Positions 1 to 9,065 of a stretch of DNA of 64,000 nucleotides are shown here, piece after piece. The DNA is from Selenomonas sp. oral taxon 920 (GTDB taxonomy: Bacteria; Bacillota; Negativicutes; Selenomonadales; Selenomonadaceae): positions 595,501-659,500 of the forward strand of contig NZ_CP017042.1 of assembly GCF_001717585.1 (NCBI RefSeq). The letters are read 5' to 3'. How positions within the stretch are numbered: the first letter of the stretch is position 1; each line of letters starts with the position of its first letter. The notes beneath the pieces were generated by a model. That model made no database searches. It was given only the letters and a program-made list of their open reading frames with translations, and was not told the DNA's origin. A program made the translations under genes and the position numbers.

Positions 1-791
1 CAACGCTTGGCGCGATTATCCTCGGCCTTGGGACAAAGGAGGAGGACTCTGCGCTGCGCGAGAATAAGACGGAGACCTCGTTCAAGGACGTGTTCTCGAT
101 CCTCATCAAGAATGATCAGCTGCTCTGGGTGGCGATTGCGTATCTTGTTTTTGGTCTTGGGCAGAATGTCATCAATAATTTCAACCTCTATTACTTTATC
201 TATGTGCTCGGCGACGCGAAGCAGTTCTCGTTCCTCGGCATCATCAACGTCATCATCGGCTTGCTCGCCGTGGCGCTCTTCCCGACGCTGACGATGAAGT
301 TCAGCCGTCGAAAGCTCTTCTTTGCCTCGGTTGCTGTGATGCTCCTCGGGATCGTGCTTTATTCCATGGCGGGTACGAGCGTTCTTATGACGCTCTTTGC
401 CGCAGGACTCTTTGCCCTGCCGCAGCCGCTGATCTTTCTCGTCGTGCTCATGACGATCACGGATACGGTCGAGTATGGGCAGCTGAAGCTCGGCCATCGT
501 GATGAGGCGCTTGTCCTCTGCGTGCGTCCGCTGGTGGACAAGCTCGCGGGTGCGATCACAAGCGGCATGATCGGCATTACGGCGATCTGGGTCGGCATGA
601 CGACGGGCGCAACGGCGGCGACGATTACGCCGGAGAACCTCTTCAACTTCAAGCTCGTCATGTTTGCGCTTCCGTTCGTTCTCATTCTGCTCGGTGCGAT
701 TATCTACCGTGCGAAGGTGACACTGACGGAAGCAGAGCACGCGCGCATCGTGGAGGAACTCGAGGAGAAATGGGATGAAATGAATAAGTAA
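1..791 (+). CDS. GPH-family sugar:cation symporter, C-terminal part
   Basis: The 5' end is cut by the window edge; the reading frame is open from base 3. The visible part is hydrophobic, with several membrane segments and the GPH-family motif TDTVEYGQLKLGHRDEA followed by RPLVDK, typical of LacS/MelB-type permeases that bring in galactosides with a cation. The protein ends soon after the last membrane helix, so it has no C-terminal EIIA-like domain of the kind found in streptococcal LacS. It lies directly ahead of beta-galactosidase, which points to lactose or another galactoside as substrate. Substrate and coupling ion are inferred. Confidence 0.85.
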   Translation, partial: TLGAIILGLGTKEEDSALRENKTETSFKDVFSILIKNDQLLWVAIAYLVFGLGQNVINNFNLYYFIYVLGDAKQFSFLGIINVIIGLLAVALFPTLTMKFSRRKLFFASVAVMLLGIVLYSMAGTSVLMTLFAAGLFALPQPLIFLVVLMTITDTVEYGQLKLGHRDEALVLCVRPLVDKLAGAITSGMIGITAIWVGMTTGATAATITPENLFNFKLVMFALPFVLILLGAIIYRAKVTLTEAEHARIVEELEEKWDEMNK

Positions 792-811
792 TCCTGTGGT
801 AACATTTGTGG

Positions 812-833
812 AAGCGGTCGCTAGCGACCGCTT
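812..833. promoter_or_regulatory. 22-bp perfect palindrome between permease and lacZ
   Basis: An 11-bp arm (aagcggtcgct) is followed at once by its exact reverse complement, with no loop. It lies 20 bases after the permease stop and 25 bases before the lacZ start. The trailing sequence is only moderately T-rich (ctttcttt). It could be a weak or partial terminator that reduces lacZ expression relative to the permease, or an operator for a dimeric regulator. The sequence alone does not decide. Confidence 0.5.
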
Positions 834-858
834 TCTTTGCAGAAACGGAGGTCTTGAC

Positions 859-3800
859 ATGAGCGGCTTCGATTTTGAGAAACTGAAAGACCCGCAGTAC
901 TTTGCGGAGAACCGCCTGCCTGCGCACAGCGATCATATCTTCTACCGCGACGAGGCGGAACTGGCACGCGGCATATCCTCGTTCTACCGCACGCTCGGCG
1001 GTATTTGGCATTTTGCTTATGCGCGGAATACGGCACGCATCCCGCAGGGCTTCGAGGCGGCGGACTACGACTGTCACGACTGGGAGACGATCCGTGTGCC
1101 GGCGCACATCCAGATAGAGGGGCACGGCGTACCGCATTATACGAATACGACGTATCCGTGGGACGGGCACGAGAGCATCGCGCCGGGGGAGATTCCAACG
1201 CGCAGCAATCCCGTCGGCTGTTATGTGAAGTATTTCAACGTGCCGGAGGACTGGGAAAATGTTTTCATCTCCTTTGGCGGTGTGGATGAGGCACTCGCGC
1301 TCTTTCTCAACGGACATTTCGTCGGCTACAGTGAGGACAGCTGCACACCTGCGGATTTCGATCTGACGCCGTATCTCACAGCGGGCGAGAACAAGTTGGC
1401 GGCGATGGTATTCCGCTATGCGAGTGCGAGCTGGCTTGAGGATCAGGATTTCTGGCGGTTCTCGGGGATATATCGGGATGTTCTGCTCTACACAAAGCCG
1501 CAGCACCACATCGAGGATATCGCTGTTCGTGCCGTGCCGCTTGAACGGGATGGATATACGGATGGGCAGCTTGATGTGCACCTTACGTTCGGCGATGCGT
1601 CTGAGAAGCATGTCGAGATCCTGCTCTGCGATGAGGACGGAGATTGTATATGGGAGGATGAGGCGAGCATACTCGCAAAGACACATACGTTTTCGGGGGA
1701 GGCTGCCTGTGTGCTCCTGTGGAGCGCTGAATGTCCGTGGCTCTATCATCTTCTGATTCGTGTGCGCGATGCGGCGGATGTTTTGCAGGAGGTCGTGCGC
1801 GTACGCGTTGGCTTCCGTGAGTTCTGTCTCAGGGATGGACTGATGCAGATCAACGGCAAGCGCATTGTGTTCAAGGGAGTGAACCGTCACGAGTTCGACT
1901 GCGATCACGGGCGGGCGATGGATCCCGCGCTCTTTGAGCAGGATCTCATTGCACTCAAACGTGCGAATGTCAACGCGATCCGTACATCGCACTATCCGAA
2001 CAGCAGCCGGCTCTACGAGCTGTGCGATATCTACGGACTCTATGTGATCGATGAGACGAATCTCGAGACGCACGGCTCGTGGATGAAGAACGGCGCGTAT
2101 GCGAAGGATGCGCATACCGTGCCCGGCGATCACGAGGCGTGGCTGCCCGCCGTGCTCGACCGCGCACAGTCGATGTACGAGCGCGACAAGAACCATCCGA
2201 GCATTCTCATCTGGTCGTGCGGCAACGAGTCCTGTGGCGGGCGTGACATCTACGAAATGAGCGAATACTTCCGCCGCGTCGATCCGACGCGCCTCGTGCA
2301 CTACGAGGGAATTTTCTGGGATCGCAGCTATCCCGCGACGAGCGATATGGAAAGTCAGATGTATACGAAGGCGGCGGACATCGAGGCGTTCCTCAAGGAG
2401 CACAGGGACAAGCCCTTTATCTGCTGTGAGTATACGCATGCGATGGGCAATAGCTGCGGCGGCATGCACAAGTACACGGAGCTGACGGAGCGCGAGCCGC
2501 TCTATCAGGGCGGCTTTATCTGGGATTTCGGCGATCAGGCAATTCGTCGGCGAGGGCGGTATGGTGAGGACGTATTTCTCTATGGCGGCGACTTCGGCGA
2601 CCGCCCGTCGGACTACAACTTCAGCGGCAACGGCATTTTCTTTGCCGATCGTCGTCCGACGGCAAAGCTGCAGGACGTGAAGTACAACTATCAGAACTTC
2701 ACCCTGCGCCCCGCGTGGAATGGGGTGGAGATCGAGAACAAGAGTCTTTTCTCCGATGCGGATGACTATGAATTGCGGCTGACGCTCCTCCTTGACGGGC
2801 GAAAAATCTGGGAGACTTGGCAGCAGGGACATCATGTGGAGCCGGGGGAAACTAAATTCATTGATGCGGTGATCTACAAAATGCCGTATCTTGGCGAGGG
2901 TGAGTACGTGCTGACGGCATCGCTCTGCCTGAAGAATGAGGAGCCATGGGCACCTGCCGGCTACGAGATCGCCTTCGGACAGGCAGTTGTTACTCCCTCC
3001 AAGGAGGAAGGGATACGTCTCTTTGATATTCTCGGACGCGGCGTTGCTGCTCCCGCCTATGCACCGATTGAAGCGGCGGGCAACCTGCGCGTGGTGCAGG
3101 GGGACATCAATCTCGGCGTACAGGGGGCGGGCTTCTCCCTTATGTTCTCGAGTGCGCAGGGCAATCTCGTTTCCTATCGCTATGGCGGGCGGGAGCTGAT
3201 CGAGGAACTGCCGCAGCCGAGCTTCTGGCGCGCGCCGATCGACAACGACTACGGCAGCGGCCGCATGGCGGATTGTGCGCAGTGGAAGCTCGCGAGCCTC
3301 TATCACCGCTGCACGCGCATCGAGTACAGCGTGGACGGCGCAGCGTTTACGGTGGTGGATGGCTTCTTTGGCAGACAGGAGGAACGCCGTGCACAGAGCG
3401 TTACGGTACGCTTTACCTATGCGCTCACAGCGTCGCCCGCAGCAACCTGCAGCGTCACCTATACAGTGGATGCAACGGGGGTACTCCGCGTTGCACTCGA
3501 CTATGAAGCGGCAGAGGGGTTGCCGGAGATGCCGGACTTTGCGATGCTCTTTACGCTCTCTGCGGACTATGACCGCATTCGCTTCTACGGGTACGGGCCA
3601 AAGGAGAACTACATTGACCGCTGCGAGGGTGCTCGGCTCGGTATCTATGAGAGTACGGCGGCAGACGAGGTTGAGCCGTATCTGCGTCCGCAGGAGACGG
3701 GCAATCATCGTGGTGTGCGCTGGGTTGAGGTCACGGATCGCAGCGGGCACGGTATTCGCCTTGCAGGCGATGTGCCGTTCGAGGCGTCGGCACTTCCGTA

Positions 3801-3987
3801 CAGCCTGCATGAGCTTGAGAATGCGCGTCATGCATACGATCTGCCGCGTCCGCAGCACACGTATCTGCGTGCGTCGGCAGGGATGTGCGGCGTGGGCGGA
3901 GACGACAGCTGGGGCGCACCCGTGCTTGCGGAGTATGTGCAGAAAAACGAAACGCGGCATCTGGCGTTTACGCTGAAGGGGATTTGA
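859..3987 (+). CDS. lacZ: Beta-galactosidase, GH2 family
   Basis: A 1042-residue LacZ-type enzyme that hydrolyses lactose and other beta-galactosides in the cytoplasm. It has the GH2 layout: N-terminal sugar-binding domain, immunoglobulin-like domain, TIM barrel and a C-terminal small-chain domain. The acid/base glutamate is at about residue 457 in CGNESCGG, and the nucleophile glutamate at about 524 in CCEYTHAMGNS. The ATG at 859 is chosen because cggagg lies eight bases upstream; an in-frame GTG at 796 would begin before the palindrome and has no ribosome site. It follows the sugar permease and precedes the galactose genes, so its galactose product feeds the Leloir enzymes. Confidence 0.96.
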   Translation: MSGFDFEKLKDPQYFAENRLPAHSDHIFYRDEAELARGISSFYRTLGGIWHFAYARNTARIPQGFEAADYDCHDWETIRVPAHIQIEGHGVPHYTNTTYPWDGHESIAPGEIPTRSNPVGCYVKYFNVPEDWENVFISFGGVDEALALFLNGHFVGYSEDSCTPADFDLTPYLTAGENKLAAMVFRYASASWLEDQDFWRFSGIYRDVLLYTKPQHHIEDIAVRAVPLERDGYTDGQLDVHLTFGDASEKHVEILLCDEDGDCIWEDEASILAKTHTFSGEAACVLLWSAECPWLYHLLIRVRDAADVLQEVVRVRVGFREFCLRDGLMQINGKRIVFKGVNRHEFDCDHGRAMDPALFEQDLIALKRANVNAIRTSHYPNSSRLYELCDIYGLYVIDETNLETHGSWMKNGAYAKDAHTVPGDHEAWLPAVLDRAQSMYERDKNHPSILIWSCGNESCGGRDIYEMSEYFRRVDPTRLVHYEGIFWDRSYPATSDMESQMYTKAADIEAFLKEHRDKPFICCEYTHAMGNSCGGMHKYTELTEREPLYQGGFIWDFGDQAIRRRGRYGEDVFLYGGDFGDRPSDYNFSGNGIFFADRRPTAKLQDVKYNYQNFTLRPAWNGVEIENKSLFSDADDYELRLTLLLDGRKIWETWQQGHHVEPGETKFIDAVIYKMPYLGEGEYVLTASLCLKNEEPWAPAGYEIAFGQAVVTPSKEEGIRLFDILGRGVAAPAYAPIEAAGNLRVVQGDINLGVQGAGFSLMFSSAQGNLVSYRYGGRELIEELPQPSFWRAPIDNDYGSGRMADCAQWKLASLYHRCTRIEYSVDGAAFTVVDGFFGRQEERRAQSVTVRFTYALTASPAATCSVTYTVDATGVLRVALDYEAAEGLPEMPDFAMLFTLSADYDRIRFYGYGPKENYIDRCEGARLGIYESTAADEVEPYLRPQETGNHRGVRWVEVTDRSGHGIRLAGDVPFEASALPYSLHELENARHAYDLPRPQHTYLRASAGMCGVGGDDSWGAPVLAEYVQKNETRHLAFTLKGI

Positions 3988-3997
3988 GGAAAAACAA

Positions 3998-4036
3998 AAA
4001 AACGCAGGAGTTTTCAAAAAGCTCTTGCGTTTTTTT
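3998..4036 (+). terminator. Rho-independent terminator after lacZ
   Basis: acgcaggag pairs with ctcttgcgt (one G-U pair) across a loop of about 11 bases and is followed by a run of T. A-rich sequence on the left makes it possibly bidirectional. It separates the permease-lacZ unit from the galKET unit. Confidence 0.85.
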
Positions 4037-4053
4037 GCAAAAAGAGATAGAAT
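4025..4053 (+). promoter_or_regulatory. Candidate galKET promoter
   Basis: TTGCGT at 4025-4030 and TAGAAT at 4048-4053 are 17 bases apart. The -35 hexamer overlaps the right arm of the lacZ terminator. A start near 4060 would put the LacI-type operator at 4067 just inside the transcript, a usual position for repression. Confidence 0.45.
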
Positions 4054-4066
4054 GGAAAACGGAAAA

Positions 4067-4078
4067 GAAAACGTTTAC
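4067..4078. promoter_or_regulatory. LacI/GalR-family operator upstream of galK
   Basis: GAAAACGTTTAC differs by one base from the GalR-type palindrome GTAAACGTTTAC. On the opposite strand it also fits a CcpA-type cre site with one mismatch. The LacI-family regulator at 8023 is the likely local ligand, but CcpA cannot be excluded. Confidence 0.6.
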
Positions 4079-4133
4079 TTTCGATTAACTACAATTTTGA
4101 TGCTTATCCAAAGATGAACGGAGGATGCAGACG

Positions 4134-5300
4134 ATGGCGATATTGGACGAGATGAACGAAGTGTTTCGCGAGAAGTTCGGCGCGGCGGACACACATGCAT
4201 ATTTCTCACCGGGGCGCGTGAATCTCATCGGCGAACACACGGACTACAACGGCGGACACGTTTTTCCGTGCGCGATTTCGCTCGGGACGTATGCGCTCGT
4301 CGCGCCGCGCACGGACAATGTATCGCGCCTCTACTCGATGAATCTGCCGGAACAGGGCATTGTGGAGTTCCCGATGCACGGCGCGGTCAAGAGCGAGGCT
4401 TACGGTTGGGCGAACTATCCGATCGGCGTCGTGCGCATGATGGAGGATGCGGGACACGCGGCGGCACACGGCTTTGACATCCTTTTCTACGGCAATCTGC
4501 CGAACGGTGCGGGACTCTCCTCCTCGGCATCCATCGAGGTGCTGATGGCAGTTATCCTGAACGACGAACTTGGGCTTGGCATCGACCGCGTGGAGCTCGT
4601 GAAGCTCGCGCAGAAGGCGGAGAATCAGTTCGTCGGAATGAACTGCGGCATCATGGATCAGTTCGCGGTCGGGATGGGGAAGAAGGACTGTGCAATCCTG
4701 CTCGACTGCAATACGCTTGCGTACCGCTACAGCAAGCTCGACCTCAAGGGGTGCAGCATTGTCATCACGAACACGAACAAGGCGCACAGCCTCGTCACGT
4801 CCGCGTATAACGAGCGTCGGATGCAGAGCGAGGCGGCACTCAAGGCTCTGCAAAAGGTCAAGGCGATCAAGTCCCTCGGCGAACTGACAAACGCGGAGTT
4901 TGATGAGAACGCCGCCGTAATCGAGGATGAGGTTGAGCGCAGACGCGCACGCCACGCGGTCTATGAGAACCGCCGCACGCTTGAGGCAGTGGAGGCGCTT
5001 GAGAAAAATGATGTGAAGCGCTTCGGTGAGCTGATGAACGATTCCCACGTCTCCCTGCGCGACGACTACGAGGTGACGGGGCCGGAGCTGGACACGCTCG
5101 CGGAACTTGCGTGGCAGCAGGAGGGCGTGCTCGGCTCGCGCATGACGGGCGGCGGTTTTGCGGGCTGCACGGTCAGCATTGTGCGCGATGAGGCAATCCC
5201 CGCATTCGAGAAGAATGTGGCGGAGGCGTATACGGCGAAGATCGGCTATGCACCGAGCTTCTACGTGGCAAATATTGCGGACGGCGCACGCCGCCTGTAA
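4134..5300 (+). CDS. galK: Galactokinase
   Basis: GHMP-family kinase of 388 residues that phosphorylates alpha-D-galactose at C1 with ATP, the first committed Leloir step. The galactokinase signature GRVNLIGEHTDYNGG is near the N terminus, the glycine/serine-rich ATP loop GLSSSAS is in the middle, and MTGGGFAGC is near the C terminus. The ATG at 4134 is nine bases after cggagg; the ATG at 4125 abuts that site and is unlikely. It is first in the galKET operon, 18 bases ahead of galE. Confidence 0.96.
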   Translation: MAILDEMNEVFREKFGAADTHAYFSPGRVNLIGEHTDYNGGHVFPCAISLGTYALVAPRTDNVSRLYSMNLPEQGIVEFPMHGAVKSEAYGWANYPIGVVRMMEDAGHAAAHGFDILFYGNLPNGAGLSSSASIEVLMAVILNDELGLGIDRVELVKLAQKAENQFVGMNCGIMDQFAVGMGKKDCAILLDCNTLAYRYSKLDLKGCSIVITNTNKAHSLVTSAYNERRMQSEAALKALQKVKAIKSLGELTNAEFDENAAVIEDEVERRRARHAVYENRRTLEAVEALEKNDVKRFGELMNDSHVSLRDDYEVTGPELDTLAELAWQQEGVLGSRMTGGGFAGCTVSIVRDEAIPAFEKNVAEAYTAKIGYAPSFYVANIADGARRL

Positions 5301-5318
5301 GGTGAAAGGAGCATACTC

Positions 5319-6308
5319 ATGGCTATCTTGGTTTGCGGCGGTGCGGGCTACATCGGCTCTCATGCCGTGCATGCGCTCGTCGAAAAGGGCGAAGAGGTCG
5401 TCATTGTCGACAACCTGCAGACGGGGCATCGCGGCGCGCTGAACCCTGCGGCGAAATTTTACGAGGGCGATATTCGCGATGCCTCCGTGCTCGATAGTAT
5501 TTTTACGGAGAATAAGGTCGAGGCGGTCATCCACTTCGCGGCAAATTCGCTTGTCGGCGAGAGCATGGAAAAGCCGCTGCTCTACTTCAACAACAATGTC
5601 TACGGGATGCAGGTGCTCCTTGAAGGGATGGTGCGGCACGGCGTGGACAAGATTGTCTTCTCCTCGACGGCGGCGACCTACGGCGAGCCAAAGCGCGTGC
5701 CGATTCATGAGGACGACGAGACGTGCCCGACGAATACCTACGGCGAGACGAAGCTCACGATGGAGAAGATGATGAAGTGGGTGAGCCGCGCGAACGGCGT
5801 GCGCTATGTCTCCCTGCGCTATTTCAACGCGGCGGGGGCATTGCCCGATGGCTCGATCGGCGAGGATCACAAGACGGAGACGCATCTGATCCCGCTTATC
5901 CTGCAAGTACCGACGGGGAGGCGCGACCATATCACGGTGTTCGGCGACGACTATCCGACGCCGGACGGGACGTGTCTGCGCGACTACATCCATGTGGTCG
6001 ATCTCGCGGATGCTCATGTGCTTGCGCTCGAATATCTCAGAAAGGGCGGTGCGAGCGACATCTTCAACCTCGGCAACGGGCAGGGGTTCTCGGTGAAGGA
6101 GATGATTGCGGCGGCGGAAAAGGCAACGGGACGCTCCATCAAGGTGGAGATCGGCGCACGCCGCGCGGGCGATCCTGCACAGCTCATCGCGTCGAGCGAG
6201 AAAGCGCGTACCGTGCTCGGGTGGAAGCCGCAGTTCACGGATGTGGAGCAGGTGATCGGGACGGCCTGGAAGTGGCACGAGAGCCATCCGCACGGGTATG
6301 AGGACTAG
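5319..6308 (+). CDS. galE: UDP-glucose 4-epimerase
   Basis: Extended short-chain dehydrogenase family, 329 residues. It interconverts UDP-galactose and UDP-glucose with bound NAD. The Rossmann motif GGAGYIGSH starts at residue 7, and the catalytic YGETK tyrosine is at about residue 141. Besides galactose catabolism it can supply UDP-galactose for surface polysaccharide. It starts at an ATG behind aaaggag and lies between galK and galT with short gaps, so the three are probably co-transcribed. Confidence 0.96.
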   Translation: MAILVCGGAGYIGSHAVHALVEKGEEVVIVDNLQTGHRGALNPAAKFYEGDIRDASVLDSIFTENKVEAVIHFAANSLVGESMEKPLLYFNNNVYGMQVLLEGMVRHGVDKIVFSSTAATYGEPKRVPIHEDDETCPTNTYGETKLTMEKMMKWVSRANGVRYVSLRYFNAAGALPDGSIGEDHKTETHLIPLILQVPTGRRDHITVFGDDYPTPDGTCLRDYIHVVDLADAHVLALEYLRKGGASDIFNLGNGQGFSVKEMIAAAEKATGRSIKVEIGARRAGDPAQLIASSEKARTVLGWKPQFTDVEQVIGTAWKWHESHPHGYED

Positions 6309-6320
6309 GGAGGATGCGTC

Positions 6321-7826
6321 ATGTGTGACATTCAGCATGAAATCAGCCGCCTCCTGCACTTTGCCCGTCAGAAGGGGCTGATTGCGTCCGAGGACGAGGT
6401 CTATGCGGCGAATCGCCTCCTTGATGTGCTGCACGTCGAGGACTATGTGCCCAAAGAGGTGGATGAAACGCTTGAAACGGCAACACCGATTCTGGAGTGC
6501 ATGCTCGACTACGCTGCAGAGAAGGGGCTGATCGAGGGCACGACGGACGAGCGCGACCTCTTTGATACGCGCATCATGGACTGTGTGATGCCGCGCCCAT
6601 CCGAGGTCGTGCGTGCGTTCCGCGCATACTATGAAGAATCGCCGCGCGAGGCAACGGACTACTACTATGCGCTGAGCATCGCCTCGAACTACATCCGCAA
6701 GGTGCGCATCGACAAGAATATCGCGTGGAAAACGGCGACGGAGTTCGGGGATCTCGACGTGACGATCAACCTCTCGAAGCCGGAGAAGGATCCGCGCGAT
6801 ATTGCCAAGGCGAAACTCGCGAAAGCGGCAGGTTACCCGAAGTGTCTTCTTTGCCGCGAGAACGAGGGCTATGCGGGGCGTGTGAACCACCCCGCACGCG
6901 AGACGCATCGTCTTATTCCTCTGGATCTTGCGGGCCATCCGTGGTTTTTGCAGTATTCCCCCTATACCTACTACAACGAGCACTGCATCGTGCTGAACAA
7001 CGATCATGTGCCGATGGTGATTTCGCGTGAGACGTTCGAGAATCTTACGGCATTTCTTGAGATTTTCCCGCACTATTTCGCGGGGTCAAATGCAGACCTT
7101 CCGATTGTCGGTGGCTCGATCCTCTCGCATGACCACTATCAGGGCGGGCGTTATACATTTGCGATGGAGCGCGCGGCGGTGGAGCAGGAATATCGCTTTG
7201 CGAACTATCCGCAGGTGCGTGCGGGGCGTGTGAAGTGGCCGATGTCGACGCTGCGGCTCACGTCCTCCGACAAGGGGGCACTCATCGATCTCGCGACGGC
7301 GATTCTCGCGGCATGGCGCACATACAGCGATGCCTCCGCAGACATTCTTGCGGAGACAGATGCGCCGCACAATACGATCACGCCGATTGCACGGCGGCGC
7401 GGCGCGGACTATGAGTTCGATCTCGTGTTCCGCAACAACCGCACGACGGCGGAGCATCCACTTGGGCTGTTCCACCCGCACGCGGAGGTGCACCACATCA
7501 AGAAGGAGAACATCGGCCTGATCGAAGTGCTGGGGCTGGCGATCCTGCCCGCGCGTCTCAAATCGGAGATGGAGCAGATCCGTGCGGAGCTGCTGCGGGG
7601 AGCGGCGGACATCGCGGGAATCGCGGACATCGAAAAGCATGCGGACTGGTATCGCTCGGTACGTGCGGCGCATACGACGGTCACGGAGGGAAATGTCGAT
7701 GGGATTCTGCGCGACGAGATTGGAAAGGTGTTCCTGGAGGTGCTCACGCACGCAGGTGTGTTCAAGCGTGACGCGGCAGGAATGGCGGCGTTCGACCGCT
7801 GGATTGAAAGCATAGCGGGCGTGTAG
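6321..7826 (+). CDS. galT: UDP-glucose--hexose-1-phosphate uridylyltransferase, class II
   Basis: 501 residues, longer than the enterobacterial enzyme and typical of the Firmicutes class II GalT. It transfers UMP from UDP-glucose to galactose-1-phosphate. The SHDHYQGG segment at about residue 265 corresponds to the nucleotidyl-transfer histidine region, and HPHAEVHHIKKENIGLIEV lies further on. The ATG at 6321 follows gggagg and is 12 bases after galE. It completes the Leloir operon; the large foldback repeat follows its stop within five bases. Confidence 0.95.
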   Translation: MCDIQHEISRLLHFARQKGLIASEDEVYAANRLLDVLHVEDYVPKEVDETLETATPILECMLDYAAEKGLIEGTTDERDLFDTRIMDCVMPRPSEVVRAFRAYYEESPREATDYYYALSIASNYIRKVRIDKNIAWKTATEFGDLDVTINLSKPEKDPRDIAKAKLAKAAGYPKCLLCRENEGYAGRVNHPARETHRLIPLDLAGHPWFLQYSPYTYYNEHCIVLNNDHVPMVISRETFENLTAFLEIFPHYFAGSNADLPIVGGSILSHDHYQGGRYTFAMERAAVEQEYRFANYPQVRAGRVKWPMSTLRLTSSDKGALIDLATAILAAWRTYSDASADILAETDAPHNTITPIARRRGADYEFDLVFRNNRTTAEHPLGLFHPHAEVHHIKKENIGLIEVLGLAILPARLKSEMEQIRAELLRGAADIAGIADIEKHADWYRSVRAAHTTVTEGNVDGILRDEIGKVFLEVLTHAGVFKRDAAGMAAFDRWIESIAGV

Positions 7827-7830
7827 ATGT

Positions 7831-7998
7831 CTGCGTACTCCTCGCAAACACCTCGTTACGCAAACGGTCGTACACTTATCTGCCTAAATACCTGCGGACT
7901 TCTTAAACGCGCTTCGCTTGAACGAAAGAAATCCGCAGGGGGCAGAACGTGTACTTCCCCCGTTTGCTTCACTAGGGTTTGCTTAGGAGTATCGCATG
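7831..7998. repeat. Foldback intergenic repeat, long copy
   Basis: An approximately 168-bp element whose halves pair along most of their length. Outer arms are tgcgtactcct and aggagtatcgca; caaac/gtttg and gtacac/gtgtac pairs follow; the inner arms cctgcggacttctt (7891-7904) and aagaaatccgcagg (7926-7939) match at 13 of 14 bases. Its ends resemble those of the element at 35365. It fills the gap between galT and the regulator gene and could act as a terminator or RNA-processing structure. No protein signal was found in it; an open frame starting at 7827 has unlikely composition and no ribosome site. Confidence 0.7.
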
Positions 7999-8022
7999 AC
8001 AATGATACAGGGGGAAGAGAGA

Positions 8023-9036
8023 ATGAAGGCGACGATCGTTGATGTGGCGAAGGAGTCGGGCGTGTCTGTCGCGACGGTTTCGCGCGTCGTGAACGGGAAC
8101 TATCCCGTGCGTGAAAAGACGCGGTTCAAGGTGGAGAACGCCATCAAGAAACTGGAGTATGTACCGAATCTGCAGGCACGCGAGCTGAACACGCAGCGTT
8201 CCTCGAGCATCGGGGTCGTCGTACCGAGTTTTGACAATATGTTCTTTGCCCAGGTTCTCGACGGCATCGAGGAGTATCTGCGGCAGAGCTCGTACTCTCT
8301 GCTCCTCGCGTGTGCGCAGAACGATGCGGCACGCGAGGAGGAGTGTGTGCGGGACTTCATCACACGCAATGTTTCGGGCGTTATCGTCGTCAGTCCGAAT
8401 ACGGAGACGGGAGTCTCAGAGTTCTATGAGAATACGGCGGCGCGTCTGCCGCTGGTCTTTGTCAACAGCGAACGCGAACGCGCGGGCATCTCGTATGTGA
8501 CGAGCGATCAGCGCGGCGGGGTGCGTGCGGCGCTCGAGCACCTCTTTCACTACGGGCACGAGCGTATCCTCTTTGTGCAGGGCGAGAACAGTGATTCCTA
8601 CCGCATCAAGGAGAAGGTCTACCGCGAGATCATGCGGGAGCGCGGGGCGTTCCATCCGGAGGACATTGTAAACGTCGGCGAGGGCAACCGCATCGAGACG
8701 GTAGAAAACACCATGTTCATCCTCATGGACATGATGCTCGACCTAGAACCGACGGCGATCTTCTGCTGCAACGATCTCATGGCGATGGGGGCGGTCAACG
8801 CCTGTCAGCGCATGGGGCGGCGCGTGCCGCAGGACATCTCGGTGATCGGCTACGACAACACGGCACTCAGCCAATATACCGCACCGCAGCTCACGACCAT
8901 CGATCAGCATATGGGCGATCTCGGGCGGGAGGCGGCACGCCTCATGCTGAAGCAGATCGAGGAGGACGTGACGGAGAATGTCGTGCTTGCAAATACCGTG
9001 GTTGAACGTGAGACGACGGGCTTTCGCGTGGAGTAA
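8023..9036 (+). CDS. LacI-family transcriptional regulator
   Basis: 337 residues. The N-terminal LacI helix-turn-helix reads TIVDVAKESGVSVATVSRVV (about residues 4-23), followed by a hinge helix and a periplasmic-binding-protein-like sugar sensor with the usual IGVVVPSFDNMFFAQVL and VIGYDNTALSQYTAPQLTTI segments. The ATG at 8023 follows gggggaagag and gives the standard LacI N terminus; the ATG at 7996 would add nine unconserved residues. It probably controls the galactoside genes through the operator at 4067, with a galactoside or galactose as inducer. That regulon is inferred. Confidence 0.92.
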   Translation: MKATIVDVAKESGVSVATVSRVVNGNYPVREKTRFKVENAIKKLEYVPNLQARELNTQRSSSIGVVVPSFDNMFFAQVLDGIEEYLRQSSYSLLLACAQNDAAREEECVRDFITRNVSGVIVVSPNTETGVSEFYENTAARLPLVFVNSERERAGISYVTSDQRGGVRAALEHLFHYGHERILFVQGENSDSYRIKEKVYREIMRERGAFHPEDIVNVGEGNRIETVENTMFILMDMMLDLEPTAIFCCNDLMAMGAVNACQRMGRRVPQDISVIGYDNTALSQYTAPQLTTIDQHMGDLGREAARLMLKQIEEDVTENVVLANTVVERETTGFRVE

Positions 9037-9065
9037 AACGAACAACCAATCGAAGGGGGATATAA

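Noticed and set aside
700-4017. Very long open frame on the minus strand opposite lacZ (1105 codons), and similar ones opposite galK-galT, purL and the mur genes
   Set aside because: They mirror the third-position GC bias of strongly recognised genes on the other strand, are rich in Arg, His and Leu, and match no family.
7827-8042. Open frame between galT and the LacI-type gene
   Set aside because: It covers the foldback element, lacks a ribosome site and has unlikely composition; the region is a repeat.
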